DNA of 64,000 bases from Roseburia sp. 831b (GCF_001940165.2 NZ_CP135162.1:2221001-2285000), one strand, 5' to 3'. Shown: positions 16,204-25,595, numbered from the stretch's first letter. Program-made: numbers and translations. The notes: generated by a model not told the origin, from the sequence alone.

Positions 16204-17763
16204 TTATAGTACCTTTTTCACAACTAACAATTGGTCGCCCGCCGCAATTTTTTTGTCTTTTAATTGATTGGTCGCAACAATTTCGTCTACCGTGGTATGA
16301 TTTTCCTTTGCAATCTTCCACAGCGTATCTCCCGGTCTTGCGAGGTAACCTACAATTCCAGGTGCATCCTGCAGTTCCTCCAGATTCCAGTCCGTCACTT
16401 CAACGTCTTTGATTTTCTTTTGTTTTTCTTCCTCAAATGCCATGAGATTCAGATTAATGACAACTTTTATCTCTGCCTTCGACTGATCTAGCAGTACCGC
16501 CGAAAGCTGTTCGATTCCGCTGTCAACCTCTGCTCTTGACTGTGGCGTCAGCCCCTGCGCTTCAATGAGCTGGTGGAATGGGAAAACACCTTTCATGACA
16601 CCAAGCGGCATATCATCCTCCGTTGTCATATAAAGTACATCCACACTTAAAATTCCATCCACTTCCACACCATTTGGAACAAGTTTCTGCTCCTCTAAAA
16701 GCACCGTTCCCTCACATGCACAAATTTGTAAAATTTTCTCCTGGTTTTCCTCTAGCTGAAGCTGTTCTGATACTTTACTCTTTGCATCATTTTTCATCAA
16801 AAGGCGCTCTAATGTCGTATCCTCGCAAGTCAGATTTACCTCTTTTTTTAAGGAATATAAATCGGTCAGCAATTCCACCTGCGTCTCCCGCCAGACCTTT
16901 AAGCTGACATCAAACACCAGTTCCAGCACTAAAATTCTTTCTTCTCCATCATAATCCGGCTTTACCTCAAGGTCCGTCGTAAGCGGGGCAAGAGAAACCT
17001 GGAAAATTTCCTCACCGGAGAGTCCCGGACAGTCGATACTGCCGGAAATTGGCACCGAGGTTTCATTCCACTGAATCCTTCCCTCGTCCTCCTCACCATA
17101 ATAAAATACCGTGACCAGTGCCTCCCCCGTCACTTTTATCTCCCCATCGCCGCCTGTATATTCGAGGTGACGCAGTTCTATGCTTTTCCACAAAATATCA
17201 GAGACATTTGGTTTGCTTGAGGGAATCACAATCTCGTTTCGCACCCGCAGGGTATCTCTTCTCGCTGTCACAAGCTCAAGCAGGTCTTTTTTCATCAGCT
17301 GCTGCTCGTATCCATCGTCCTCGGCGATTCCGCATGCCATCTCCTCTTCCCGGTTCTCCTCCACAATCGCTTTTAATACCACAACTGCCCGGATGCTTAA
17401 TTTTCTAGAATTGATGGCACCAATCGTCAAATCCTCAATCTCTGCTTTCATACGGACACTGTCTGTCTCATTCAAACCGTCCATGCTGATTTTTTCCTGA
17501 AAAGGAAGTTCCCCACGAAGCGAACTCATCTTACGGTTTTCCTGATTACTCCGGTATAAGGCAGAAAAAACAAGGCTTCCTTTTATCCAAACTACGCCCG
17601 TAGTTACGTTTACCTCATCAAACCTTACCTCTCCTTTTTCCTTTACCATCTTTACAATATCCGGCTTGTAATCCGGTACATTATAATCATCATCCACCGT
17701 AATCTGATTTACGGCAATTCCTTTTTGACAGTTCTTATGTAATTGTATGGTCTTTAAATCCAC
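16204..17763 (-). CDS. sipL: SipL-like spore coat morphogenesis protein (SPOCS domains + LysM)
   Basis: In Clostridioides difficile SipL binds SpoIVA and is needed for spore coat assembly on the forespore. This 519-residue protein has the same plan: repeated DUF3794/SPOCS segments (about residues 35-140, 180-290 and 330-430, with YNVPDYKPDIVKMV near the start) and a C-terminal LysM (YLARPGDTLWKIAKENHTTV, residues ~468-515). The start is GTG at 17763. Its GGGGGA ribosome binding site is the 3' arm of the veg terminator, as also seen for spoIIID here. The name is by analogy; another SPOCS protein is possible. Confidence 0.82.
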   Translation of the reverse strand: MDLKTIQLHKNCQKGIAVNQITVDDDYNVPDYKPDIVKMVKEKGEVRFDEVNVTTGVVWIKGSLVFSALYRSNQENRKMSSLRGELPFQEKISMDGLNETDSVRMKAEIEDLTIGAINSRKLSIRAVVVLKAIVEENREEEMACGIAEDDGYEQQLMKKDLLELVTARRDTLRVRNEIVIPSSKPNVSDILWKSIELRHLEYTGGDGEIKVTGEALVTVFYYGEEDEGRIQWNETSVPISGSIDCPGLSGEEIFQVSLAPLTTDLEVKPDYDGEERILVLELVFDVSLKVWRETQVELLTDLYSLKKEVNLTCEDTTLERLLMKNDAKSKVSEQLQLEENQEKILQICACEGTVLLEEQKLVPNGVEVDGILSVDVLYMTTEDDMPLGVMKGVFPFHQLIEAQGLTPQSRAEVDSGIEQLSAVLLDQSKAEIKVVINLNLMAFEEEKQKKIKDVEVTDWNLEELQDAPGIVGYLARPGDTLWKIAKENHTTVDEIVATNQLKDKKIAAGDQLLVVKKVL

Positions 17764-17814
17764 AAAAAAAATCCCCCGTTTCGAATCTTTGTAATCATCT
17801 TATTCGAAACGGGG
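17764..17814 (-). terminator. Terminator of veg, overlapping the SipL-like ribosome binding site
   Basis: A perfect 12-bp stem (17774-17785 with 17803-17814) is followed on the minus strand by GATTTTTTTT. The GGGGG of its 3' arm is the only Shine-Dalgarno candidate for the GTG start at 17763. Confidence 0.85.
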
Positions 17815-17830
17815 AACAATTATTCATTTC

Positions 17831-18073
17831 TTAACATAATTTCATTCTGATATCTCTTGTTATAATATCGGAATAACTAAAAGATAGTAACTGAGGAGGA
17901 TTCTCTTCCCTCTCATCATTGACCAATATTGTGAAGACACTTGGATACGCATTCTGGATTACACCCTCCTGAATGTCGACCTTATTTCTTCCACGGTCCA
18001 GCTGGATTAACACTTTGCTACCACATTGTTGATGTACGGATGCACGTACTTTTTCGATGTCTGCTTGTTGCAT
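17831..18073 (-). CDS. veg: Veg family protein
   Basis: Veg (DUF1021) is a small conserved Firmicutes protein; in Bacillus subtilis it is abundant and linked to biofilm gene control. The 80-residue protein keeps the family core: GSKVLIQLDRGRNKVDIQEG, then YPSVFTILV and LLSFSYSDIITRDI. An AGGAGG site precedes ATG at 18073. It has a near-consensus promoter and its own terminator, which fits strong constitutive expression. Confidence 0.92.
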   Translation of the reverse strand: MQQADIEKVRASVHQQCGSKVLIQLDRGRNKVDIQEGVIQNAYPSVFTILVNDEREENPPQLLSFSYSDIITRDIRMKLC

Positions 18074-18130
18074 TGTCTACCTCCTCTATCCGAGTTCTAT
18101 TTTCGCCTGGATATACTACTAACCTGCTTT

Positions 18131-18159
18131 AGTATAGCACAGTATTAAACAATTGTCAA
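18131..18159 (-). promoter_or_regulatory. Strong sigma-A promoter of veg
   Basis: TTGACA (18154-18159) and TATACT (18131-18136) are 17 bp apart on the minus strand, about 55 bp upstream of the veg start codon. Confidence 0.9.
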
Positions 18160-18195
18160 CTGCAAATAACTACGTTTGTACTTTTTTCAGTTTAT

Positions 18196-18657
18196 TTACT
18201 CAAAAACGACATTTTCTTCTCTCAATTCTGTCTTTATGACAAGATACGGGAAACTTGGATTCTGTGCTGTTTTTTCCCCTTTTCTCGGCCCAATCAGATC
18301 CGAATCAAAAAAAATGGCATTTCTTGTCAGATATAATTCTTTCACACTGATACTGTATCCACCCGTCTCCTGCTCACCGTATCCTCTTACTATGTATAAC
18401 GAATCGTCCGTCTCATATGTCATTTTAAAATCAGAAGCTTTCTTTTCTTCAATCTGTGCAAGCAGTTCCTGCGGTATTTCTTCTTCCTTTAAAATGGTAT
18501 AGGAAAGGTCACTGATTTTTGTTCCATCCGTCTGTTCAATGCTGCATCCGCCAAGCAGACAGCTAATTGTCACAACCACAATTACAAGTCCTAGCACACA
18601 CAGTTCGTAAATTCCCGGCGGAAAGATGTCTGGCAGCTGTTTTCTTCGTTTCTCCAT
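18196..18657 (-). CDS. Anchored PrcB_C domain protein
   Basis: The 153-residue protein has one membrane segment (ELCVLGLVIVVVTISCLLGG, about 18-37) and an extracytoplasmic domain. The C-terminal half (YIVRGYGEQETGGYSISVKE, then DSDLIGPRKG and PYLVIK) matches the PrcB C-terminal domain, first described in a protease-complex protein of Treponema. The LLGGC motif could be a lipobox, giving a lipoprotein. GGAG precedes ATG at 18657. It lies just upstream of the veg promoter; a functional link is not evident. Confidence 0.75.
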   Translation of the reverse strand: MEKRRKQLPDIFPPGIYELCVLGLVIVVVTISCLLGGCSIEQTDGTKISDLSYTILKEEEIPQELLAQIEEKKASDFKMTYETDDSLYIVRGYGEQETGGYSISVKELYLTRNAIFFDSDLIGPRKGEKTAQNPSFPYLVIKTELREENVVFE

Positions 18658-18747
18658 ATTCGCTCCATTTCTATAAGAGTTTGCACACGATACCGCGCAA
18701 AACCTTTTCTTCTATCTATATGAAGGAACACGTCTTTTTATGACTAC

Positions 18748-18776
18748 TTGTTTTTCCACTCATTTCCCCGTATAAT
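18748..18776 (+). promoter_or_regulatory. Sigma-A-type promoter of plsC
   Basis: TTGTTT (18748-18753) and TATAAT (18771-18776) are separated by 17 bp, about 70 bp before the plsC start codon. Confidence 0.7.
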
Positions 18777-18844
18777 AAAGGAATAACATTGATATAGGAA
18801 AAGAGCCTGGCAGCGCTTGCTTCTATGCTCTAGAAAGGAACTTT

Positions 18845-19579
18845 ATGATTCGAGTTATTTTAGCTCTGCTTTTTGCAATTTTATATCTGATTCTGGGGAT
18901 TCCGGTGCTGTTCGTAGAATGGCTGATTGGAAAAAGAAACCCGCACGCTGCTGATATCAGTCAGCTTCGCATGGTACAGTGGGCATTCCGCGTGATTTTA
19001 TTTATCTGTGGAACCAAGGTTACCGTCATTGGCGAAGAAAATGTTCCAACCGACGAGCCGGTTCTTTACATTGGAAATCACCGCAGTTATTTTGATATTA
19101 TTATTACCTATGCAAGATGTCCAAGACTGACCGGATACGTTGCCAAGAATTCTATGGAAAAAGTGCCGCTTTTAAGTCTGTGGATGAAGCGCCTTCACTG
19201 TCTTTTTATTGACCGTGAAAATGTAAAAGAAGCGTTAAAAACTATTCTTGCCGGAATTGATAACATTAAGCACGGTATTTCGATGTGTATTTTCCCTGAG
19301 GGAACCCGAAACAAGACGCCGGAAAACGGACTTCTTCCTTTTAAAGAAGGAAGCTTTAAGATGGCGGAAAAGACCGGTTGCGCCATCATTCCAATGGCAA
19401 TTACCAATTCTGCAGATATTTTAGAAGATCATTTTCCAAAAGTAAAGGCAACACACGTTATTTTGCAATATGGTGCACCGATTTATCCGAACCAGTTAGA
19501 AAAGGAAGAAAAGAAACATTTAGGTGCACATTGCCAGAAGATTATCGAAGAAATGCTAGAAGAACATAAAAAAATGTAG
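18845..19579 (+). CDS. plsC: 1-acyl-sn-glycerol-3-phosphate acyltransferase
   Basis: It acylates lysophosphatidic acid to phosphatidic acid at the membrane. The 244-residue protein has an N-terminal hydrophobic segment, the catalytic NHRSYFD motif near residue 77, and the substrate-binding FPEGTRN motif near residue 151. AAGGAAC precedes ATG at 18845. It is a single-gene unit with its own promoter and a shared convergent terminator. Related lysophospholipid acyltransferases cannot be excluded. Confidence 0.93.
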   Translation: MIRVILALLFAILYLILGIPVLFVEWLIGKRNPHAADISQLRMVQWAFRVILFICGTKVTVIGEENVPTDEPVLYIGNHRSYFDIIITYARCPRLTGYVAKNSMEKVPLLSLWMKRLHCLFIDRENVKEALKTILAGIDNIKHGISMCIFPEGTRNKTPENGLLPFKEGSFKMAEKTGCAIIPMAITNSADILEDHFPKVKATHVILQYGAPIYPNQLEKEEKKHLGAHCQKIIEEMLEEHKKM

Positions 19580-19602
19580 CTTTCCTTATGCATGGTAAGA
19601 AT

Positions 19603-19673
19603 TGCAATAGAGAACAAAAAAAGATTACACACACGGAATTTCCATGTTGTGTAATCTTTTTTTCTCTATTGCA
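19603..19673. terminator. Large bidirectional terminator between plsC and murF
   Basis: A 71-bp inverted repeat pairs TGCAATAGAGA and AAAAAAAGATTACACA with their complements. A/T tracts in both arms allow use in both directions. Confidence 0.88.
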
Positions 19674-19738
19674 TGCACATAAAGTTGAACCTCTACGCCT
19701 CAGCTTTACATACCGTCAGCCTGAATCTTATCTAAAAT

Positions 19739-21172
19739 TTATTTATCACAAGATTCTGTCAGGGCAGCTACAATCTCTTTAAACTTCATAAAGTTGGAAG
19801 CTTTTACCAAAATGGTATCCCCTGATTTTTTATATTGTTGCAATTGTTTAATTAATTGCGATTTTGTGTCAAAATGATACACTTCTGTATCTGAAACTTC
19901 TTTTACGCCTGCTGCAAGTTCTTTTGCAAGTTCTCCAACGCAGAACAGCGCATCAATTCCTTTTCCTTTGAAATAAGTACCGACGCCGTGATGAAGCTCT
20001 TTTTCATCGGCACCAAGTTCTCCCATGTCACCAAGTACGGCAATTTTCCTGCCCTGTGCCTTGGAAAGCACGTCGATGGAGGAGCGCATGGAAACCGGAT
20101 TGGCGTTGTAGCAGTCATCAATGATAATCATTCCATCTTTATGAATCAGGTTGGTTCTTCCTCCAATCGTTGCAACCTGCTCGACTCCGCGTTTGATTTC
20201 ATCTGCCGAGAGTCCAAGTTCTCTTGCCACACAAGCTGCTGCAAGCGCATTGTAAACATTATGTTCGCCCGCAATCGGAATCTCAACCGGGATTTCCTTG
20301 TTGTCAATGTGAAGTACTGCCTTTGTTCCCTGCAGACCGACTGCCTCGATGTCTGTCGCATAAACATTTTTCTTTGCCAGAACCTGCACACCCTGCTTAG
20401 TTTCAACCTGTTTTGGTGCCTCGCCGATTCCATAGAATATCGCCGGCTTTCCATTGACCACTTTTTGGGTGGAGAGTTTGTCATCATCCCCGTTTAAAAT
20501 AACGGTTCCGTTTGGTCTCATATGTTCAAAACATTCGGTTTTTGCTTTTAAAATACCATCCCTTGTAATCAGGTTCTCCAAATGGCAAAGGCCAATATTG
20601 GTAATCACACAGATGTCTGGCTGCGCCATGGACGCAAGACGATGCATCTCCCCAAAATCAGAAATTCCCATCTCAAGCACAGCTACCTGGTGGCTCTCTC
20701 TGATTTTAAAAATGGTAAGTGGCAGACCAATCTCATTGTTGAAATTGCCTTCCGTCTTATGTACGTTGTATTTTTGTGAAAGTACAGACGCTATCATCTC
20801 TTTTGTACTTGTTTTACCAACACTTCCGGTAATTCCAACCACCTTGATATCCAAAGATTCACGATAGAATTTTGCAAGCTTTTTCATTGCCTCTAAAGTG
20901 GAATCCACCAAAATGTAAGGGCTTTTTGCATCCTCTAGCTTCTGCTCTGACAAAGCCGCCAGCGCACCTTTTTCCATAACATCCGGAATGAATTTGTGAC
21001 CGTCCACTTTCTCGCCTTTTACTGCAATGAAAAGATAATCCTTTTCCACCTGACGGCTGTCAATGACAACCCCTGCAATTTCTTTTGTCTTATCTTCTTC
21101 TTTTCCAAAATAAACACCATCGCAAGCTTTTGCAATGTGTTCCAATGTCATATTTTTCATCTTTCTAACCAT
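19739..21172 (-). CDS. murF: UDP-N-acetylmuramoyl-tripeptide--D-alanyl-D-alanine ligase
   Basis: MurF adds D-Ala-D-Ala to the UDP-MurNAc tripeptide, the last cytosolic precursor step. The 477-residue protein shows the Mur ligase plan: N-terminal domain, the ATP-binding loop GITGSVGKTSTKEMI near residue 114, the Mur middle domain with TEGNFNNEIGLPLT, and the C-terminal domain with YNANPVSMRSSID. Two in-frame starts (21172 and 21160) both have weak AGAAAG sites. The ddl gene, which makes its D-Ala-D-Ala substrate, lies 32 bp upstream, giving a ddl-murF operon. Confidence 0.96.
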   Translation of the reverse strand: MVRKMKNMTLEHIAKACDGVYFGKEEDKTKEIAGVVIDSRQVEKDYLFIAVKGEKVDGHKFIPDVMEKGALAALSEQKLEDAKSPYILVDSTLEAMKKLAKFYRESLDIKVVGITGSVGKTSTKEMIASVLSQKYNVHKTEGNFNNEIGLPLTIFKIRESHQVAVLEMGISDFGEMHRLASMAQPDICVITNIGLCHLENLITRDGILKAKTECFEHMRPNGTVILNGDDDKLSTQKVVNGKPAIFYGIGEAPKQVETKQGVQVLAKKNVYATDIEAVGLQGTKAVLHIDNKEIPVEIPIAGEHNVYNALAAACVARELGLSADEIKRGVEQVATIGGRTNLIHKDGMIIIDDCYNANPVSMRSSIDVLSKAQGRKIAVLGDMGELGADEKELHHGVGTYFKGKGIDALFCVGELAKELAAGVKEVSDTEVYHFDTKSQLIKQLQQYKKSGDTILVKASNFMKFKEIVAALTESCDK

Positions 21173-21204
21173 GACTTTCTGGAATAGTCTGAAACTATTT
21201 CACA

Positions 21205-22260
21205 CTATTTCTCATATTTTTTAAGGGAAATCTCAATTAATTTCTCGCATAACTGATTGAAGTTAAGTCCGATTACGTTTGCCTCCTGTGGCAGCAGACT
21301 TGTCGGTGTCATACCTGGCAATGTATTTGCCTCCAAGCAAAAGATTTCATTTTTCTCACTCAATAAGAAATCGGTTCTGGAATAGGTGTCTAATCCAATT
21401 ACTTTTGCAACTTTTTCTGCATAACGCTGCATCTTCTCGGTAATCTCATCCGGAAGCTCTGCAGGACAGGTTTCCACTGCACTTCCTGCTTTGTATTTGT
21501 TCTTAAAGTCATAGAAGCCTTTGATTGGTGCAATCTCAATGATTGGCAATGCCTTGTAGTCGATGACACCAACGGAGAACTCACGTCCCTTTACATATTC
21601 TTCGATGACTAGTTCATTCTCCCATTTAAATGCCTCGTCCAATGCAGCCTTAAATTCTTCGTCCTTGTATACAATCGAAACCCCGACACTAGAACCTCCA
21701 CAACATGGTTTTACCACGCATGGAAGTGTCAGTCCTAATTTGCTGCAGGTATCGACACGGTTCTCTTTTGTCATGATAAAGCCTGCTGGTGTTGGAATCT
21801 CATGGCTGCGGAAAAACTGCTTGCTGAGTCCTTTATCCATCGCAATAGCACTGCTTAAGTAACCGGTTCCTGTATACTTGATTCCGAACAAATCAAAGGT
21901 TGCCTGAATCTTACCATTCTCTCCGTTTTCACCGTGAAGTGCCATAAAGACAATATCTGCCATCTGGCAAATCTCAATGACGTTTGGTCCAAAGAAACAG
22001 TCTGACTGATCTTTTCTGGACGCTTTTACTTTTGCAATATCCGGGGCGATTTCCGGGATATCAGAAACCTTGATGCTCGCTTCTTCGCTCTTTTCAAAGA
22101 TATCTGTCACATCTTCCCTTTTATCACTGTATCCCATAAATACATCAAGCAAAATAACCTGATGTCCATTCTCTCTAAGTGCTTTTGAAACCATATCTCC
22201 TGTCTTAAAAGAGACATCTCTTTCGGTGCTTAATCCACCCGCTAAAACTACGATTTTCAT
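21205..22260 (-). CDS. ddl: D-alanine--D-alanine ligase
   Basis: Ddl joins two D-alanines with ATP to supply MurF. The ~351-residue protein starts MKIVVLAGGLSTERDVS, matching the family glycine-rich loop. The ATP-grasp domain contains PCVVKPCCGGSSVGVS (near residue 153), EEYVKGREFSVGV, and the C-terminal metal/D-Ala site CLEANTLPGMTPTS. ATG at 22260 follows GGAAG at six bases. It is the first gene of the ddl-murF operon. The Ser/Lys pattern fits an ordinary D-Ala rather than D-lactate enzyme, but that is not certain. Confidence 0.95.
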   Translation of the reverse strand: MKIVVLAGGLSTERDVSFKTGDMVSKALRENGHQVILLDVFMGYSDKREDVTDIFEKSEEASIKVSDIPEIAPDIAKVKASRKDQSDCFFGPNVIEICQMADIVFMALHGENGENGKIQATFDLFGIKYTGTGYLSSAIAMDKGLSKQFFRSHEIPTPAGFIMTKENRVDTCSKLGLTLPCVVKPCCGGSSVGVSIVYKDEEFKAALDEAFKWENELVIEEYVKGREFSVGVIDYKALPIIEIAPIKGFYDFKNKYKAGSAVETCPAELPDEITEKMQRYAEKVAKVIGLDTYSRTDFLLSEKNEIFCLEANTLPGMTPTSLLPQEANVIGLNFNQLCEKLIEISLKKYEK

Positions 22261-22393
22261 TGTATCTTCCAAACCTTTCTTGTTATAACTATACCTTTAT
22301 TATAGTAAACCCTTTGTCTCATTTTGACAACATATTGATTTATTTTTTGTGATGAAGAATGCGCTTTCATTCTGAAATCTTTCGGTGGATTTG

Positions 22394-22422
22394 TTGACGG
22401 AAGGGGCTTTAGATGCTACAAT
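22394..22422 (+). promoter_or_regulatory. Sigma-A promoter of the PfkB kinase gene
   Basis: TTGACG (22394-22399) and TACAAT (22417-22422) are 17 bp apart, about 45 bp before the start codon. Confidence 0.82.
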
Positions 22423-22468
22423 ACAAGTCCATTTATGAATCGAATTTTACTTTAGGAGGAAATCACAC

Positions 22469-23401
22469 ATGGGTATTGTTGTTTTTGGCGCAGTATTTGT
22501 TGATATTAAGGGAAACCCTTTTAATATATTTATTCCACAGGGAAGAAATGAAGGTATGGTAGAGAATGTTCACGGCGGTGTGGCCCGTAATGTTGTGGAA
22601 GACATTGCTAATATCGAGCTTCGTCCAACTTTTGTCAGCCTTGTCGATGACAGTGCGATGGGCGAGGAAGTCATCAACAAATTAAAAAATCACAAGGTCA
22701 ATACCGATTACATCCGCAAAACACCGGACGGAATGGGTACATGGCTTGCAATTTTTGATAACGATGGCGACGTTTACGCTTCTATTTCCAAACGTCCAAA
22801 CCTTCATCCTATCACTGACATCTTAGATGAGCAGGGAGATGAAATTTTCAAAGATGCAGACAGCATCTGTGTTGAAATTGATATGGATAAAGACGTGATA
22901 AAACGTATTTTTAAGCTTGCAAAAAAATACAATAAACCGGTCTATGGCGTTGTCTCTAATATGAGTATCGCAGTAGAGCGTCGTGATTTTATCACCGACA
23001 CCGACTGTTTTGTATGCAATATACAAGAAGCAGGTCTTTTATTCTCCGATGATTATTGTGAAAAAACATCGGAGGAGATGGAAACCATCCTGGCAAAGAA
23101 AATCTCCGGTGCAAAAATCAAACGAATGATTGTAACCATGGGCGATAAGGGTGCTGTCTATGCAACTCTCGACGGTGAACATGGCTTCTGTCCTGCTAAA
23201 AACGTCCATGTCAAAGATACCACCGGTGCCGGCGATTCTTTCTTTGCCGGCGTTGCGATTGGACAAACCTATGGAAAAACATTGGCAGAATCCTGTGAGA
23301 TTGGCTCACGCCTTGCTGCTTCTGTTATCTGCAATTCAGAAAATGTCTGCCCTCGTTTCCAGCCGGAAGAGTTTGACTTAGATGTTGTAGTAGAAGATTA
23401 G
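22469..23401 (+). CDS. PfkB family carbohydrate/nucleoside kinase
   Basis: The 310-residue protein has the PfkB fold: N-terminal GGVARNVVEDIA motif (near residue 38) and the C-terminal catalytic motif DTTGAGDSFFAGVAIG near residue 250, with Asp as the base. It phosphorylates a sugar or nucleoside; pseudouridine kinase and ribokinase relatives have this form and the VARNV motif resembles the former. AGGAGG precedes ATG at 22469. No sugar transporter or glycosidase is adjacent, so the substrate is undetermined. Its stop overlaps the stop of the convergent AI-2E family gene by four bases. Confidence 0.9.
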   Translation: MGIVVFGAVFVDIKGNPFNIFIPQGRNEGMVENVHGGVARNVVEDIANIELRPTFVSLVDDSAMGEEVINKLKNHKVNTDYIRKTPDGMGTWLAIFDNDGDVYASISKRPNLHPITDILDEQGDEIFKDADSICVEIDMDKDVIKRIFKLAKKYNKPVYGVVSNMSIAVERRDFITDTDCFVCNIQEAGLLFSDDYCEKTSEEMETILAKKISGAKIKRMIVTMGDKGAVYATLDGEHGFCPAKNVHVKDTTGAGDSFFAGVAIGQTYGKTLAESCEIGSRLAASVICNSENVCPRFQPEEFDLDVVVED

Positions 23402-24537
23402 GCTTTTTCTTTTTTCCGATTCCGTTCATTCACATCATCACGCAACAGCATATAAAGGGTGGAAACCAAAGGAATAAATACTAAGATTCCGAGTACTCCA
23501 AACAGGCTTCCACCTACGCTGACTGCGGCAAGTACCCAGATTGCCGGCAGACCAACCGATCCACCTACCACTCTTGGATAAATCAAATTCCCTTCTATCT
23601 GCTGAATCACAAGAAATAAAATTACAAACCAGATTGCCTTTTCAGGGGTATCCACTAAAATCAGAAACGTTCCCACAACACAGCCAATAAATGCACCCAC
23701 AATTGGAATTAGAGCCGTAAATGCAATCAAAACTCCGACAAGGAATGCATAGGGCATTCGAAAAATACTCATTGCAACTACAAACATCGTTCCAAGAATA
23801 ACCGCCTCAAGACATTGACCGGTAATAAAATTTGAAAAATTCCGGTATAACATATTGCACACCTTCAAAACCTTTTGATTTACTTTGGATGAGGTATATG
23901 CCGAAAGAATTCTTTTTCCCTGGTCTGCTAATTTTTCTTTCTGACCTAAAATGTAGAATGCAAAAATAAATGCAATCAACGCATCCACCACTCCACCAAT
24001 GATACTGCTCGCCACAAGAACCGTAGAGGACAGCATGCTCGTCATCCCGTTTTTTGCAAATGCAATCGCATTATCCATGACGGCATCCCAGTTGAGATTC
24101 GACACATCTAACTTCACAAGATACTGCTGCACCTGTGGATAATTCACACTCAGTGTCTCCAGCTTCTTCATCGTCTCTTCTGCAAACGGAGGAATCTTAT
24201 TCCCCAATTCTACAATTGTCTGTGTAATCTGTGGCACTACCGTTACAACTACAATCGTAATTATTATACACAGAAAAAGAATACTAAGCAGGATTCCAAC
24301 CGGTCTTTTCCATCGTTTGGCGGATGCTCCCATCCACTTTACCAAAAGTTTTTCTTCTATCCCACGCAATGGAATATTTAAAACAAAAGCTATCATTCCA
24401 CCATAGACAAATGGTTTTATAATGTTAAGTGCCACCGCAATCCCTTTTAGCACCTCTTTGCTGTACATCAGTAAAAATACCAATCCAGCAATAAGAAAAA
24501 TTAGGTTTCTTATCTGTCTGAACTTTTCTTTTTCCAT
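23398..24537 (-). CDS. AI-2E/PerM family membrane transporter
   Basis: The 379-residue protein has the family layout: paired N-terminal membrane segments, an amphipathic central region (about 105-155), and five C-terminal membrane segments. Conserved parts are GGMIAFVLNIPLRG near residue 41, IPIVGAFIG near residue 273 and EGNLIYPRVVGGSVGLPAIW near residue 317. Members export diverse compounds, including AI-2 in some bacteria and Na+ in others. GGAGG precedes ATG at 24537. It is a single gene converging on the PfkB kinase. Confidence 0.9.
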   Translation of the reverse strand: MEKEKFRQIRNLIFLIAGLVFLLMYSKEVLKGIAVALNIIKPFVYGGMIAFVLNIPLRGIEEKLLVKWMGASAKRWKRPVGILLSILFLCIIITIVVVTVVPQITQTIVELGNKIPPFAEETMKKLETLSVNYPQVQQYLVKLDVSNLNWDAVMDNAIAFAKNGMTSMLSSTVLVASSIIGGVVDALIAFIFAFYILGQKEKLADQGKRILSAYTSSKVNQKVLKVCNMLYRNFSNFITGQCLEAVILGTMFVVAMSIFRMPYAFLVGVLIAFTALIPIVGAFIGCVVGTFLILVDTPEKAIWFVILFLVIQQIEGNLIYPRVVGGSVGLPAIWVLAAVSVGGSLFGVLGILVFIPLVSTLYMLLRDDVNERNRKKEKA

Positions 24538-24625
24538 TTCAATAGGTCCTCCCTGTGTTGTGTATGACTTTTAGTAATAGAACTAATTTTAGCATACTTG
24601 TATGATACACGCAATGATGTGAAAC

Positions 24626-25336
24626 CTAATCTTCCCTGCTCTTCTTAATCTCATCAATATATCCACCGGTAATCACACCAGCCGGAAGCGCAACGACTGC
24701 AATCCCAACAATAGAAGAAATCATGCTCACTAATTTTCCAAATACTGTTACCGGGTAAATATCGCCGTACCCTACCGTCGTCAGTGCCGTGGTTGACCAG
24801 TATATCGCATCAAACAAACTGTCAAAACTATCCGGCTCAACCTGGAACATAATCAGCCCCGCAACCACAATATATCCTAATGCGAGATACCCAACCGCCA
24901 GCAACACATCTTTTTCTTTCTTTAATACATTTAAGATAACGCGAATGCTCTTGGAATATCTGATAAATTTAAAAATCCGAAAGGTTCTTACCAACCGAAA
25001 CAGCTTTAACAAACGAAATCCCGGATTTAAAATCGTGATCGATGGCAAAATTGAAAACAAGTCTATGATTGCCATTGGAGTAAATGGGTACATCAGAAAT
25101 GCTCTGCTTTTGTATTTTTTTAATTTCAAATCTGCCGTCATCCATCGAAGGAAATAATCTAATATAAAAATCATTGCTGTAATGCGGTCGATATATAGGA
25201 AACCCGCACTCTGGCTTTTAAAGCAAAGTGGCACTATGCTGATAATTATGGTAACCAACATAAAGCCATCATAAAGAGAGCTTATGCTATCATTTTCATT
25301 TGCGACCTCAATAATTTCAAAAACTCTTTTTCTCAT
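24626..25336 (-). CDS. Voltage-gated K+ channel-like ion transporter
   Basis: The 236-residue protein has six membrane segments. S4 carries regularly spaced positive residues (LLKLFRLVRTFRIFKFIRY, near residue 107) and the pore has the K+ selectivity motif TTVGYGD near residue 191. This is the standard architecture of bacterial Kv-type channels. No regulatory RCK or cyclic-nucleotide domain follows. AGGAG precedes ATG at 25336. It lies in a single-gene context before tRNA-Leu. Confidence 0.93.
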   Translation of the reverse strand: MRKRVFEIIEVANENDSISSLYDGFMLVTIIISIVPLCFKSQSAGFLYIDRITAMIFILDYFLRWMTADLKLKKYKSRAFLMYPFTPMAIIDLFSILPSITILNPGFRLLKLFRLVRTFRIFKFIRYSKSIRVILNVLKKEKDVLLAVGYLALGYIVVAGLIMFQVEPDSFDSLFDAIYWSTTALTTVGYGDIYPVTVFGKLVSMISSIVGIAVVALPAGVITGGYIDEIKKSRED

Positions 25337-25411
25337 ATGTAAAACTCCTGCCCTGGTATCTTTAAAATTTCTCCATGCAACACATATACAGCATACCTTA
25401 TAAAATGGTAC

Positions 25412-25441
25412 AAAAAAAGTACCGATTCTTCGGTACTTTTA
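25412..25441 (-). terminator. Terminator of tRNA-Leu(TAG)
   Basis: AAAAGTACCG and CGGTACTTTTTTTG form a stem with T-tract on the minus strand, directly after the tRNA. Confidence 0.9.
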
Positions 25442-25444
25442 CAA

Positions 25445-25525
25445 TGCGGGTGACAGGACTTGAACCTGCACGTCGGGGACACTAGAACCTAAATCTAGCG
25501 CGTCTGCCAATTCCGCCACACCCGC
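25445..25525 (-). tRNA. tRNA-Leu (anticodon TAG)
   Basis: The minus strand folds as a type II tRNA: acceptor GCGGGTG/CACCCGC, anticodon stem CTAGA/TCTAG around TAG, a long variable arm and GGTTCAA in the T loop. CCA is not encoded. It is a solitary gene with its own promoter and terminator. Confidence 0.96.
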
Positions 25526-25540
25526 AAACGCTACTGTGAA

Positions 25541-25569
25541 ATTATATCGTAGCGCAATAAAAAAAGCAA
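25541..25569 (-). promoter_or_regulatory. Promoter of tRNA-Leu(TAG)
   Basis: TATAAT (25541-25546) with TTGCTT (25564-25569) at 17-bp spacing on the minus strand, about 15 bp before the tRNA. Confidence 0.7.
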
Positions 25570-25595
25570 CTACTTTTTTCTTTTTTATATCGTTT

